Under the pieces are notes generated by a model. It ran no database searches. It worked only from the letters and a program-made list of their open reading frames with translations, and was not told where the DNA came from. A stretch of 64,000 nt of DNA from Bacteroidota bacterium (GTDB lineage Bacteria > Bacteroidota > Ignavibacteria > UBA10030 > UBA8401), in the NCBI GenBank assembly GCA_021796215.1, contig JAJYOK010000004.1:120029-184028 (forward strand), given 5' to 3'. Position 1 is the first letter of the stretch, and each line of letters opens with the position of its first letter. Of this stretch, positions 1 through 8,350 are shown piece by piece. A program made the position numbers and the translations under genes.

Positions 1-111
1 CCCGAAAATGTTTTCAGAAGCATATCATTCTTGTGATTGGCATCTAAGGTAGGAAGTGAACAACTTTCCTCACCCGTTATTTCGCGCTACCTCTCTCGCC
101 TAGCGAGCAAA

Positions 112-140
112 AACAAAAGGACTCGCCGTAACGAGTCCTT
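112..140 (-). terminator. Rho-independent terminator of the T9SS cytochrome gene
   Basis: An 8-bp perfect stem (AGGACTCG at 118-125 with CGAGTCCT at 132-139) and a 6-nt loop lie just past the stop of the minus-strand cytochrome gene. Read on the minus strand, the stem is followed by TTTTGTTTTT. The geometry fits an intrinsic terminator for leftward transcription. Nothing else is recognised in positions 1-111. Confidence 0.8.
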
Positions 141-166
141 CAGCACAATAGACTATTTTTCAGTTC

Positions 167-1879
167 CTATTTCAGAAGAAGCATTTTCTTCACCGAACTA
201 TTTGTTCCGCTTGTAACTTTATAGAGATAAACTCCACTCGGGAGTGTGGATGCATTAAACGTCACTGTATGCAATCCTGCATGTTGAACTTCATCAACAA
301 GCGTGCTTACTTCTCTCCCTAAAACGTCGTACACCTTCAACACCGTATATCCGGACGTTGATAATGTGTATTGTATTCTTGTTGATGGATTAAACGGGTT
401 TGGATAGTTCTGGTTGAGCGAAAATTGCGCAGGAACAACCTTGAACGGCACCTTCACACCCGTCACTGTTTGTGCCTTTGCAATAGCGTCATTGAAGAGC
501 GCCACACTGTATTTGTGATTGTGGAAGCCGCCGCTTTCGTCGGACTCAGCATACGTCATATTTGCCACTGCCTCTGCAGCGTTCACACTGTCCTGATGCG
601 TTGCGTTTGGATTCTCCAGCACAGTATCGGCTGCGCAGACCAGTGCTTCAGCCGTTGAGTCCAATGCTGCAAATTGGTTTTGCCATGAAGTAATAACTGT
701 GTTGGCTGAATCGGCTGTCATTGCCGCATGGCATGTTGTGCAGCTTGCCGTTATTGAACCATCCGATTCCTCAACGAAAATATTCCATGAATGACCCGCA
801 TAGTTCTTCGTATTGCTGCCGTCAATGTCATTCTTATGCATGTGGCAGTCAATACATTTCGCTCCGGGCATTGTCACTTGATTGGATACATTCACGCCGC
901 CTGTGCCTTGGCTGATATTATACGACAAGTGATCTGTGCCGGGAAATCGCAGATTGCCATGGCACTGACCGCACAATTCGTCTGACGAACTCATTACTTG
1001 ATACGACTTCGTTGCCGAATTGTAATAGGAGAGTGTGTCCGGGTTGTGCGGGTCGTGACAGGTATTGCACGCCACATTAGTCCAGTGCATCGTATCAATC
1101 GGCGCTGTGGCGGAAGTAAATTGACCGTTTGCGTCAACTGAAAAGAACATTCCGAGCGCCTGTGCCTCGGTGATGCCCCCGTTCAATTGAACAGAAGTAG
1201 GTGCATGGCATCCAATGCAATCCTCATCATTGATAACTTCTGCTGGCGTAGCTCCGACATCGTTAGCGGAAAGTTCACCGGCAATGTCTGCCTGTCCGCC
1301 ATGTCCGTGCTTGCTCTCCTGCCATGCATTATAAAGCTGATGATCCGTATCCGCAAAGTGAAGATTGCCGTGGCAGTTTCCGCACAGTGCAGAAACATTT
1401 TGCACGGAATCGTACGAAGCCGTTTGTGAGTTAAAGATCATTTGGGTCGGCATCGTCGTAGGATGGTTGGATGGAACGTTGTGGCATGTGGTGCAATAAA
1501 CACTCGGCCATTGAGTTGAATTGACAGTGTCGGTCACGGCAGTGTATTTTCCGGACACTGTGGTAAAAAATGTTGACATCACTTGCGTCTCTGTCATCCC
1601 GCCATTGACTGAAACCGCCGTCGGTGCATGGCAGCCGACGCAATCTTCGGCCTGACTTCCATGAATGACGGAATCCGGTGCTTGCCCGACCCAATTTGCC
1701 GAAAGCTCGTCTGCAATATCCTTTTGAGTGTTGGAATGACGGCTCATCATCCAGCTGCTTTTCTGGTTCGAATGACAAAGCTGGCAGTTTAATGTTGATT
1801 GGGAATAAGCAGCACTGGTGAGAAAGAGGAAGAAAGAAAAAACAATACTAGCGGTAACAACTTTATTAACATTTTTCAT
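167..1879 (-). CDS. Secreted multiheme c-type cytochrome with T9SS C-terminal sorting domain
   Basis: A 570-aa protein with a Sec signal peptide (hydrophobic residues about 7-27) and nine CxxCH heme motifs (CQLCH, CVGCH, CTTCH, CGNCH, CIGCH, CNTCH, CGQCH, CIDCH, CTTCH). The motifs fall in two related halves, each beginning with a WxxS(K/R)H segment and a GELSAN or DELSAN stretch, which suggests internal duplication. The last ~80 residues form a T9SS type A sorting domain (NQNYPNPFNPS, VYDVLGREV, GVYLYKV), so the protein is probably exported and fixed to the cell surface, where it could carry electrons outside the cell. An ATG seven codons upstream is possible, but the ATG at 1879 has a GGAGA ribosome site and begins the signal peptide. 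The gene is monocistronic with its own terminator. The substrate or redox partner cannot be told from sequence. Confidence 0.85.
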   Translation of the reverse strand: MKNVNKVVTASIVFSFFLFLTSAAYSQSTLNCQLCHSNQKSSWMMSRHSNTQKDIADELSANWVGQAPDSVIHGSQAEDCVGCHAPTAVSVNGGMTETQVMSTFFTTVSGKYTAVTDTVNSTQWPSVYCTTCHNVPSNHPTTMPTQMIFNSQTASYDSVQNVSALCGNCHGNLHFADTDHQLYNAWQESKHGHGGQADIAGELSANDVGATPAEVINDEDCIGCHAPTSVQLNGGITEAQALGMFFSVDANGQFTSATAPIDTMHWTNVACNTCHDPHNPDTLSYYNSATKSYQVMSSSDELCGQCHGNLRFPGTDHLSYNISQGTGGVNVSNQVTMPGAKCIDCHMHKNDIDGSNTKNYAGHSWNIFVEESDGSITASCTTCHAAMTADSANTVITSWQNQFAALDSTAEALVCAADTVLENPNATHQDSVNAAEAVANMTYAESDESGGFHNHKYSVALFNDAIAKAQTVTGVKVPFKVVPAQFSLNQNYPNPFNPSTRIQYTLSTSGYTVLKVYDVLGREVSTLVDEVQHAGLHTVTFNASTLPSGVYLYKVTSGTNSSVKKMLLLK

Positions 1880-2302
1880 TGTACCATCTCCGATCATCAT
1901 AGTGGGAAGGGATTGAGACGAGGCAACACAACCTTTCTTCTTGGATCAAACCGCTGATCACAACTTCAACAGCACTCATGTTTGATACACTGTGATCAAC
2001 ATCAGACCTTTTTGTAAGGCTGCGTTGTAAAGAGAATATCACGCAACTTTGATGCCACCCAAATGCCTTAAAACAAGAAAATTTCCCCCTCGCTTTTGCA
2101 GTGATAGGAAATCCATTCGATTGAACTCTCAATTTTGCGAAGTATGTCCCTCTCTGTTGAAGCAGAGTCACGAGCGTTGGAAGAACTGTTCCTTGCTTTT
2201 GTCTCACTTCGTCGCTAGGCGAAAAAAACAAATAAAAAACGAAGAGCGAACCCAAACACGTGCTCAGTTCGCTGTTTAAAACAGGTGTGAAAAAGCTTTC
2301 CT
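1880..2302. other. Intergenic stretch with no recognised gene
   Basis: 423 bp between the cupin gene and the cytochrome gene. Reading frames here give low-complexity, unfamiliar translations without ribosome sites. It should hold the cytochrome promoter (minus strand), but no convincing -35/-10 pair was seen. Confidence 0.5.
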
Positions 2303-2632
2303 CTACTCCTTAATCATCACAATGACCATCTTGAACCGTTCAACCGCATTCACAGCGTGCGGGATGTTCGCCGGCAGGATGATGAACTCTCCACTCTTTA
2401 CCGTGTTCGCGTGATTGTCAATAATAATTTCCGCTGTGCCATCGACAATCTCCACAAAAGCATTGAATGGTGCCGTGTGCTCGCTCAGCGACTGTCCGTT
2501 GTCAAATGCGAACAACGATACGGTGCCTCCTTTTTGTTTGATCAATTGTTTACTGACGACTGCATTGTCGGCATATTGAATAAAGCTTGCCAATGGTATT
2601 GCTCTTGCAAACAATTCTTGTTCTTTTTCCAT
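2303..2632 (-). CDS. Small cupin-domain protein
   Basis: A 109-aa single-domain cupin. The second half shows the usual small-cupin pattern: an acidic/aromatic strand (FVEIVDGTAEIIID), a G(E)F-hydrophobic-P turn (GEFIILPANIPHAV) and a closing hydrophobic strand. The second cupin motif keeps its final His (PHAV). The first motif reads LSEHTAPF, so metal binding is plausible but not assured. The gene starts 4 bp after the methyltransferase stop, with AAAGGAG as ribosome site inside that spacer, so the two are surely co-transcribed. Small cupins of this kind bind metals or small ligands. The ligand is unknown. Confidence 0.8.
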   Translation of the reverse strand: MEKEQELFARAIPLASFIQYADNAVVSKQLIKQKGGTVSLFAFDNGQSLSEHTAPFNAFVEIVDGTAEIIIDNHANTVKSGEFIILPANIPHAVNAVERFKMVIVMIKE

Positions 2633-2636
2633 GGAG

Positions 2637-3416
2637 TTACTCCTTTACTGCAATAATGCTAATTGCGCTCATATGATGTTCATATTTATTGAAGACGTTT
2701 CTCATCCCTATCATTCGTTTGAAAGCATGCCGCGTTGTTACTACATTGAATCCTATTCTCGCTGCTCCTCGAACTCCCTCGTCTCGAACAATCCTGGACA
2801 ATTTCAGCAAATGCATTGGATTTGTCAAAATCTTTTTAACACCGAATCCACATTTGTTGAGCAAGAAAGTCCATTCATGGGTTGTGAGCGGACGGGCATT
2901 GACATGAATTTCCTGAGAAAGCTCTCGTTGTATATCGTCTTTCAAACCATCTTGAATATCATCCGGCCGTAATGCGATTTCGTGAAGAGCATATCTGCCG
3001 CCGCTTTGAAGCAATCGATGCGCTTCGACAATAATATCCTCTTTACGCTCCTCCCTTTGCATTGTGAGGACCGCTTCTCCGACAACTACGGTCGCACTGT
3101 TGCTGGGAAGACCGGAGCTTGTAATATTTTCATTGATGAAACTATAGTTGATGTTGGCTGACAAAGAGGCGAGATGTTTTACAGCTTCTTCATTCTGGTC
3201 AATCCCTGTATAGTTTTTGGGCTTTCGTGTGAATATCAACTGCGCCGTACTGCCAATACCGGGAGCAAATTCCACCACGATATCATCAGGCGTTATACTC
3301 AACGCGTCTATCATCTTCGCCGTCAGCTCTCTTCCGCCTGGGCGGAGAACCCGCTTCCCCATTCTTGCCAACAACCAATGTCCCGGCATTTTTTCAACAT
3401 CATAGCGTTCGAACAT
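2637..3416 (-). CDS. Class I SAM-dependent methyltransferase
   Basis: A 259-aa protein with the class I Rossmann methyltransferase pattern. Motif I is VVEFAPGIGSTA, followed by an acidic end of strand 2 (YTGIDQNEEAV). The post-I region SATVVVGEAVLTMQ ends in the late motif LLQSGGRYALHEIAL, which matches the usual LkPGG strand. No substrate domain is recognisable. The start ATG at 3416 has GGAG five bases upstream. It lies directly upstream of the cupin gene (4-bp gap). A methyltransferase-cupin pair could belong to small-molecule or thiol/metal chemistry, but that is only a guess. Confidence 0.8.
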   Translation of the reverse strand: MFERYDVEKMPGHWLLARMGKRVLRPGGRELTAKMIDALSITPDDIVVEFAPGIGSTAQLIFTRKPKNYTGIDQNEEAVKHLASLSANINYSFINENITSSGLPSNSATVVVGEAVLTMQREERKEDIIVEAHRLLQSGGRYALHEIALRPDDIQDGLKDDIQRELSQEIHVNARPLTTHEWTFLLNKCGFGVKKILTNPMHLLKLSRIVRDEGVRGAARIGFNVVTTRHAFKRMIGMRNVFNKYEHHMSAISIIAVKE

Positions 3417-3501
3417 GCTTACTCCATAATTGCGTTTATCATGACTGACGATTTCAAAAACTTAATGAAGGCGTTGTGCTCTTCCTCATCTTCACAACAA
3501 C

Positions 3502-4317
3502 TCATTGTTCCTCTGCCGTCCAGTATGGGAGTTCCACAGAAAAATAGAAGAACACGCCAAGAATCCACTGGGCATTCGATAATTCCATGGGGAAGCCGAT
3601 TCCCGGAACTACTTGAGTTTTGCCGAAGTTCAATGCGAAACGAGTGCCGGGGGATACGATATACATGTTCTCTTCTCCATGTGTGGGATTCACAATTGCC
3701 ATTGTCTCAAAGAGAAAATTTGTGTTTTCCGACGAAAGCCAGATCATGCTGCCGCCTAGAGTCCATGAAGTGGAAATCGGGTTTCCGTGATCCCATTCGC
3801 AGCGGTCAAAAGTTGCGCCAAAATTAACGTGAGTCACGAAATGATTGCTTAGTCTCTTGCTGACGGGAATGTTTATTTGTGCACTCATTCTTCCAAGATT
3901 TCCTGTGACCGAATTCACAGGAAGATAAAGAGAAATCCGTGGTGACACTGATGCCCAATCGTGCTTGTACAGAAGCTGGTATCGGTAGTTTGCATACAGG
4001 ACCGTGGTGCCGTTTGCAACAGTCGGATATGCAACGGTGTAACTGAGCTGATTGGTTAACCCGTAGATTGGCACTTCCTGCGTAAACGTGAAGTTCGTCG
4101 CGTGCGGATTTTCAAACAAATGTTCCGAAGTGAAAATATGTTGAACAACTCCCGGCTCCTGATTGTAAGCTTCTTCGATATAAAAAGAATTGTCTTCAAT
4201 TGCGGGGGAAAAATTCTCTTGTGCATAGGAACGTTGGGTGGTAAAGAGGGATGCGAAAATTAAAAAGGTAACAGACAATCTTATCCTCCTGCTACGTAAC
4301 GTGAAATACGTATTCAT
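3502..4317 (-). CDS. Outer-membrane beta-barrel protein, function unknown
   Basis: A 271-aa protein with a cleavable signal peptide (hydrophobic core about 13-27, cleavage near SYAQ). The mature part alternates polar and aromatic residues typical of outer-membrane beta strands (YANYRYQLLY, SWTLGGSMIWL, VFFYFSVELPYW). Strand spacing and overall length recall the small transporter/OMP families often annotated as phenol-degradation MetA-like, but I could not fix a family. It is co-directional with the FTR1 gene upstream (127-bp gap) and may be the last member of that iron-related group. No operon link is certain. Confidence 0.6.
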   Translation of the reverse strand: MNTYFTLRSRRIRLSVTFLIFASLFTTQRSYAQENFSPAIEDNSFYIEEAYNQEPGVVQHIFTSEHLFENPHATNFTFTQEVPIYGLTNQLSYTVAYPTVANGTTVLYANYRYQLLYKHDWASVSPRISLYLPVNSVTGNLGRMSAQINIPVSKRLSNHFVTHVNFGATFDRCEWDHGNPISTSWTLGGSMIWLSSENTNFLFETMAIVNPTHGEENMYIVSPGTRFALNFGKTQVVPGIGFPMELSNAQWILGVFFYFSVELPYWTAEEQ

Positions 4318-4444
4318 TTTTTCTTCTCGCTTTCATAGGTTATAGATCACTAATTATATCCAGCACGGTCCGACAATGCCGCGATGTATTGAATAGTTAA
4401 AAACGGTGTATCATCTCGTGAATACTCTTTTCTTAGGGACGGGG

Positions 4445-5500
4445 TCATTGCGTTGCTGCTGCATCAACTGTTGGAGGAGACTCAGGACGATGTGCCGGCG
4501 CCATACCGCGTCGACGCGGCAGCCACACCGTCCGGTATCGAGCCAAAAAGTACGAGCCGATAACGAGAATCGCAGCGACAAACTGCGAAGCCAGTGTCTC
4601 CACCGTCGGGAAAACCGAAAACCAAACCCCTGCCCATGCAGGGATAAAAGGAGCAAGCCACGCTATCGTCGTCGTAGGAAGCCAAAGAGCTTGCTGCATC
4701 TCAAATACTTCTTCACCGACCATGATAAGTAATACACATCCCAGCAATACACCTGTAACAATTAACATTTTTTTGTAAGGAAGGTGGCGGTGGAGTATGA
4801 AGTTCAGTGCCGCGACGACACACGTAAGGAACAGCCCCACCGCCGTGCCTTTCAACACAATCGACCCTCCCATCCGCAGTCGAAAGCTCTGAAGGAACAG
4901 CACAACCTCGAAGCCTTCTCGATAGAACGAAGCAAAGCCAAGCAATCCTAAGCCCACGAGAAGGCGCCTTTTCAATACTGCGGAATCTTTCGCACCTTGG
5001 AGCAGGGTGCGCTTCTTTCGATTATGCATGGAGATCCAGCCGGTCCAGTAGACCTTATGGAAGAACCAATTCATCACAATAAGAAGAACAATAACGGCGA
5101 GAAGCCCTGTAGCAGCCTGAACATCAAGAGCCGGAATGTTTGAAGCAAGATCAGCGATAATTCCCACAGCAACAAACCACGTAAGCAACGTTGCAACAAA
5201 ACCAACCGCCGCTCCAGCGGCCACGAAATGTCGAAATTGCTGATTGGATCCCATCAGACTCGCTGTGATCGCAGAGAGCACCAAAACGCATTCCAGTCCT
5301 TCACGAAAAACAAGGACACCAATATTCAAGATCGCAACGCTCTGACTTGTCTGTGGAAGTGTGGGATCTGGGTTGCCGTGCACCGTGAGACCCTGCCACA
5401 CTAACACGGCAGCGACCGGTATCGCTGAGGCTCCGAGGAGAATACGAAGCGCTAACTGCCAAGACTTTTTAGCCCAAGGAAATAATATTTTGTTCGACAT
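4445..5500 (-). CDS. FTR1-family iron permease
   Basis: A 351-aa polytopic membrane protein with seven or so hydrophobic segments. It holds both signature REGxE motifs of the FTR1/EfeU family: REGLE at residues 66-70 and REGFE at 194-198. In the family these glutamates bind iron during import of oxidised ferrous iron. No fused multicopper oxidase or periplasmic imelysin domain is present. It is the third gene of a minus-strand group (porin, Rieske protein, FTR1), so the Rieske protein may supply the redox step that EfeB or Fet3 provides elsewhere; that is inference. A 117-bp gap separates it from the Rieske gene. Confidence 0.88.
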   Translation of the reverse strand: MSNKILFPWAKKSWQLALRILLGASAIPVAAVLVWQGLTVHGNPDPTLPQTSQSVAILNIGVLVFREGLECVLVLSAITASLMGSNQQFRHFVAAGAAVGFVATLLTWFVAVGIIADLASNIPALDVQAATGLLAVIVLLIVMNWFFHKVYWTGWISMHNRKKRTLLQGAKDSAVLKRRLLVGLGLLGFASFYREGFEVVLFLQSFRLRMGGSIVLKGTAVGLFLTCVVAALNFILHRHLPYKKMLIVTGVLLGCVLLIMVGEEVFEMQQALWLPTTTIAWLAPFIPAWAGVWFSVFPTVETLASQFVAAILVIGSYFLARYRTVWLPRRRGMAPAHRPESPPTVDAAATQ

Positions 5501-5617
5501 CTACAACCTTCTACAGCGGTTTCAAAGATGCACTGAGCGTATCGCGTGTTTGCTCATGTGCCGGAAATATTTCCTTACTTTTCAGCTCATCAATTTGATT
5601 CCTGTAACGATGATAGC

Positions 5618-6040
5618 TTAGATGACAAGAATGACGATGTTCTCATCAACTCTTTGCGTCGCTAAGTGTTCCAGCGGAATGGTTGCCGGCCCGTGTGTCA
5701 CGTTCCCCTCTTCGTCGAATGTACTTCCATGCAATGGACAGACGTAGCCGCTGCCGGTAAACGTAAGCGGATTCGCCGCATGTGTGCAGCGAAGCAAAAC
5801 CGCCGAGAACTTTCCTTCGCCCTCTTTCTCCACAGCAATGTCATACTCAAAATTGTTTGCACGGACGATCAGAAAATTCTCTTCTGCAAAGAGAGCAAGA
5901 GGCACAGCTATCGTCTTCTCCTTCACCGACGCCGCATACACCGGAAACGACGCGCATGATGTCAACGAGCCCAGCCCCCATCCCGCGCTAATCGCCACAC
6001 AGAGTGAACAGGAGATCTTGATAAACGTTCGCCGCTCCAT
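5618..6040 (-). CDS. Exported Rieske [2Fe-2S] protein
   Basis: A 140-aa protein with both Rieske cluster motifs: C85-T-H87 and C101-P-L-H104-G. The N-terminus carries a twin-arginine motif (MERRTFIK) and a lipobox-like LTSC at 26-29, so it is probably exported folded by Tat and lipid-anchored. The ATG at 6040 is preferred over an ATG 20 codons upstream because it has GGAGA before it and begins the Tat signal. It starts 10 bp after the porin stop and precedes FTR1. No cytochrome b partner is nearby, so a bc-complex role is unlikely. A redox role in iron uptake is plausible. Confidence 0.85.
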   Translation of the reverse strand: MERRTFIKISCSLCVAISAGWGLGSLTSCASFPVYAASVKEKTIAVPLALFAEENFLIVRANNFEYDIAVEKEGEGKFSAVLLRCTHAANPLTFTGSGYVCPLHGSTFDEEGNVTHGPATIPLEHLATQRVDENIVILVI

Positions 6041-6050
6041 AGGGTCTCCG

Positions 6051-7265
6051 TTAAAAAGAAAATCCGATACCAAGGTTGAAAAACGTATTGTTTTGTTCAT
6101 ACGGCTGTGTGGCAGGATTTAAAGCGACTGTCAATGCCGGATTTTGATCGCCAGTATGCATCACGCGTACATCGGCTTTGATCACGACATTCGTGATCGG
6201 AAGATAATTCAACCCTATAATGACATGCTGCTGATCGAGCGTGCCGTCGAAGATTCCATTTGAGGGGATCGTTGCGTTGATATTCAACTTTTCATAGCGG
6301 ACAAAAACGATCAGTTGCTTTCCTTGCACCGTCCGGATTGCGTGGAACACATCGTATCCCGCTTCTGCATATGCACCGTATGCCGTTTTGGGCGTATTGT
6401 TCGCGTAGACGCGATTGATATCCGATGCATTCGGTATTGAGATAAACGCCCCTAACGCTTTGAATGAGCATCCATTGGCTTCAAACTGGATATCTGTCTC
6501 GCCGATGACGACAGGGGTTCCGAAAAACCCCGAGGTCAGTTGCAGGCTATCCGCTTGCTGTGGTGCAAGTCCAACGGTCCCACCATAATATCCGCTTGCT
6601 TGCACTTTGAAATTTCCCGCGTACAACTGTAGCGCACCTGTTACTGCGAGATTGTTCGCACTAGCGTTCCGGCCTTCAAACCTCCCTTCACGAATTCCAC
6701 TTCCATGTTCGAATGTCCCGCTGTTCAACCCATTGACAAGGGCGACACTGTAATTGAGTGGAAAAGAATTCAGGCTTCCATAGAATCCCACCCCTAATTC
6801 TCTCCATGTCGAAGGGATAATGTATGTTTCCACTTGTGTCCGTTCGTTGCCGTTAAATTCATCCGGTAGATGGTTTTCGTTCAGAATCCCCATACGGGGA
6901 AGAAAAAGTCCAGCAGTGATGTAATGACTCTGGTCAAGATTGAATTTCACGTATGCTTGTTCAAAAGCAATTTCCCCACCCTCTTCGCCGCCAGTCACCT
7001 TGGCATCCTCCATTTCCAGTTCTGAAAAGAACGAAACGCTCTGATTAAACTCATGACCTACGAAAAGAACAAGCCGTTCCAGATCAATGATGGATGTCTT
7101 GCTGATAAAATCGCGCTGATAAATCACGTCGCCGTATCCACCAATTGTTGTTGATTGATGAGACCCGCCATTGTTCGCTAGCGAATTGTTCTCTTGTTGA
7201 GCCAATACTGGGACAGTAAAAAACATCATAAAAGCCAAAAACATCGAAATTATGACATTTTTCAT
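6051..7265 (-). CDS. Outer-membrane porin, first gene of iron-uptake operon
   Basis: A 404-aa protein with a signal peptide (MKNVIISMFLAFMMFF, cleavage near VLAQ) and a mature part rich in amphipathic beta strands, ending in the classic barrel terminus GIGFSF. The segment RLVLFVGHEFNQSVSFFSELEMED and the FNLDQSHYITAGLFLPRMG strand resemble phosphate-selective or general porins of Bacteroidota. An upstream ATG exists 14 codons earlier, but the ATG at 7265 has AAGGAT and begins the signal peptide. It leads the Rieske-FTR1 genes, and two TTAGACTA palindromes lie 120 and 260 bp upstream, suggesting metal-dependent control. Confidence 0.8.
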   Translation of the reverse strand: MKNVIISMFLAFMMFFTVPVLAQQENNSLANNGGSHQSTTIGGYGDVIYQRDFISKTSIIDLERLVLFVGHEFNQSVSFFSELEMEDAKVTGGEEGGEIAFEQAYVKFNLDQSHYITAGLFLPRMGILNENHLPDEFNGNERTQVETYIIPSTWRELGVGFYGSLNSFPLNYSVALVNGLNSGTFEHGSGIREGRFEGRNASANNLAVTGALQLYAGNFKVQASGYYGGTVGLAPQQADSLQLTSGFFGTPVVIGETDIQFEANGCSFKALGAFISIPNASDINRVYANNTPKTAYGAYAEAGYDVFHAIRTVQGKQLIVFVRYEKLNINATIPSNGIFDGTLDQQHVIIGLNYLPITNVVIKADVRVMHTGDQNPALTVALNPATQPYEQNNTFFNLGIGFSF

Positions 7266-7381
7266 CACTATATCCTTATAGTTGTGAATGTGAATTGTAG
7301 GGCGCAAAAAGAAACGACCTTGTTTGTCATTGATGAGTTTCTCATGGGTGCAAAATGTTAAATGGATTAAGCGTTGTTAAA

Positions 7382-7410
7382 TTAGACTAAAATGGTCTTA
7401 TTTAGACTAC
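7382..7410. promoter_or_regulatory. Operator-like palindrome 1 upstream of porin-Rieske-FTR1
   Basis: AGACTAAAATGGTCT at 7384-7398 is an imperfect inverted repeat (AGACTA / TGGTCT, 3-bp centre), flanked by a further TTTAGACTA half-site at 7402-7409. The same half-site and spacing recur at 7521-7546. The form resembles metal-dependent DtxR/MntR-type operators built from TTAG...CTAA halves. Assignment to a regulator family is inference. Confidence 0.5.
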
Positions 7411-7520
7411 CATTATTTCTAATAGGAACATGCTCTTTACATACTTCAGTCACGAAACAAGGTAAAAATAAGCTATGTAACTGTCAAGGAAAAACTGCAA
7501 ATTTGAGCAAATTTAGTAAA

Positions 7521-7546
7521 TTAGACTAAAATAGTCTTATTAGTCC
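7521..7546. promoter_or_regulatory. Operator-like palindrome 2 upstream of porin-Rieske-FTR1
   Basis: AGACTA (7523-7528), AAA, TAGTCT (7532-7537) is a perfect 6-bp inverted repeat, followed by TAGTCC (7541-7546) as a third half-site. It lies 139 bp from the first copy with the same three-half-site layout. A shared layout argues for a real binding site. Confidence 0.5.
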
Positions 7547-8350
7547 AGGCGTTAATCAGTTGCAACGGAAAGCTAAAATGCCTGAAGAAATTGCCCGTTC
7601 TCTGCGATTTTCTTTGAAATCTTAGAAACTCTTCATTCTTTAAAAATAATAAATGAAACCCTCTTAGAACAAAGTGCGCGGTTACTTCTGAATTGAACAC
7701 CCTAATGAGAGATGCTCACGTGCACTCCATAATCGTGGTATTAAAAATTTTTCTTCAACACCGATGCAAACGGGAAGAGAAATCAGAACAAAGCAAGGCT
7801 TCTTGTGCTCTAAACACTTGACGATGATGACGATATTGGAAAGTATTCTGAGACAGTGTCGGATGTTGCATAGGTGCTGCTCTTTTCCGCTTCGAATAAC
7901 TGAAAAGCAATTAAAAGAACATCTTGATCTGCCACTCTGGTTGAAAAGAGAAAACTGAAAAAGAGATGAATGTCAAAACAGGCTGAGATGGCGTTTCGGT
8001 GAGGACGAGGGGTGTCCCCAACTTTCTTTGCCAAGGGCTTGATTTTGATTGAAAGAAACGGGAGATTTGTGCTGCTTGGTCCCTGTGGTCTACTCTATCT
8101 GAAAAGGAAAAAGTCAATGAGGATAGAGACCCTCCGAGGCAAAGCGCTTCATTTGTATAGAGCGAATCAGGTGTCGTCCTCTCATTCTTTATTTATTATG
8201 CTTCGGCGACGTAATGACGATCTTGCGTTCGAAGTCCACAACGTTGTATCAAATTATTCTGACGACAACTGCACGATTGTTTTTCTTTTAGCAACCAATC
8301 ATCGTAGAAAATCAACCTTCTAAAAAGATCACTGCGAAAGGAATTTTTAC

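Larger units (their letters stand above)
7266..8350. other. Divergent intergenic region between iron operon and amt
   Basis: 1085 bp between the divergently transcribed porin and ammonium transporter genes. It contains the two TTAGACTA operators. The rest (7550-8340) holds only short reading frames without ribosome sites or familiar sequence. I found no sigma-54 type -24/-12 element in front of amt and no structured RNA I could name. Confidence 0.5.

Noticed and set aside
1866..2255. A 129-codon minus-strand frame between cupin and cytochrome genes
   Set aside because: Overlaps the cytochrome start, no ribosome site and unfamiliar composition.
5618..6040. Rieske protein as part of a bc1 or b6f complex
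   Set aside because: No cytochrome b or c1 gene is adjacent, and its place is between a porin and an iron permease.
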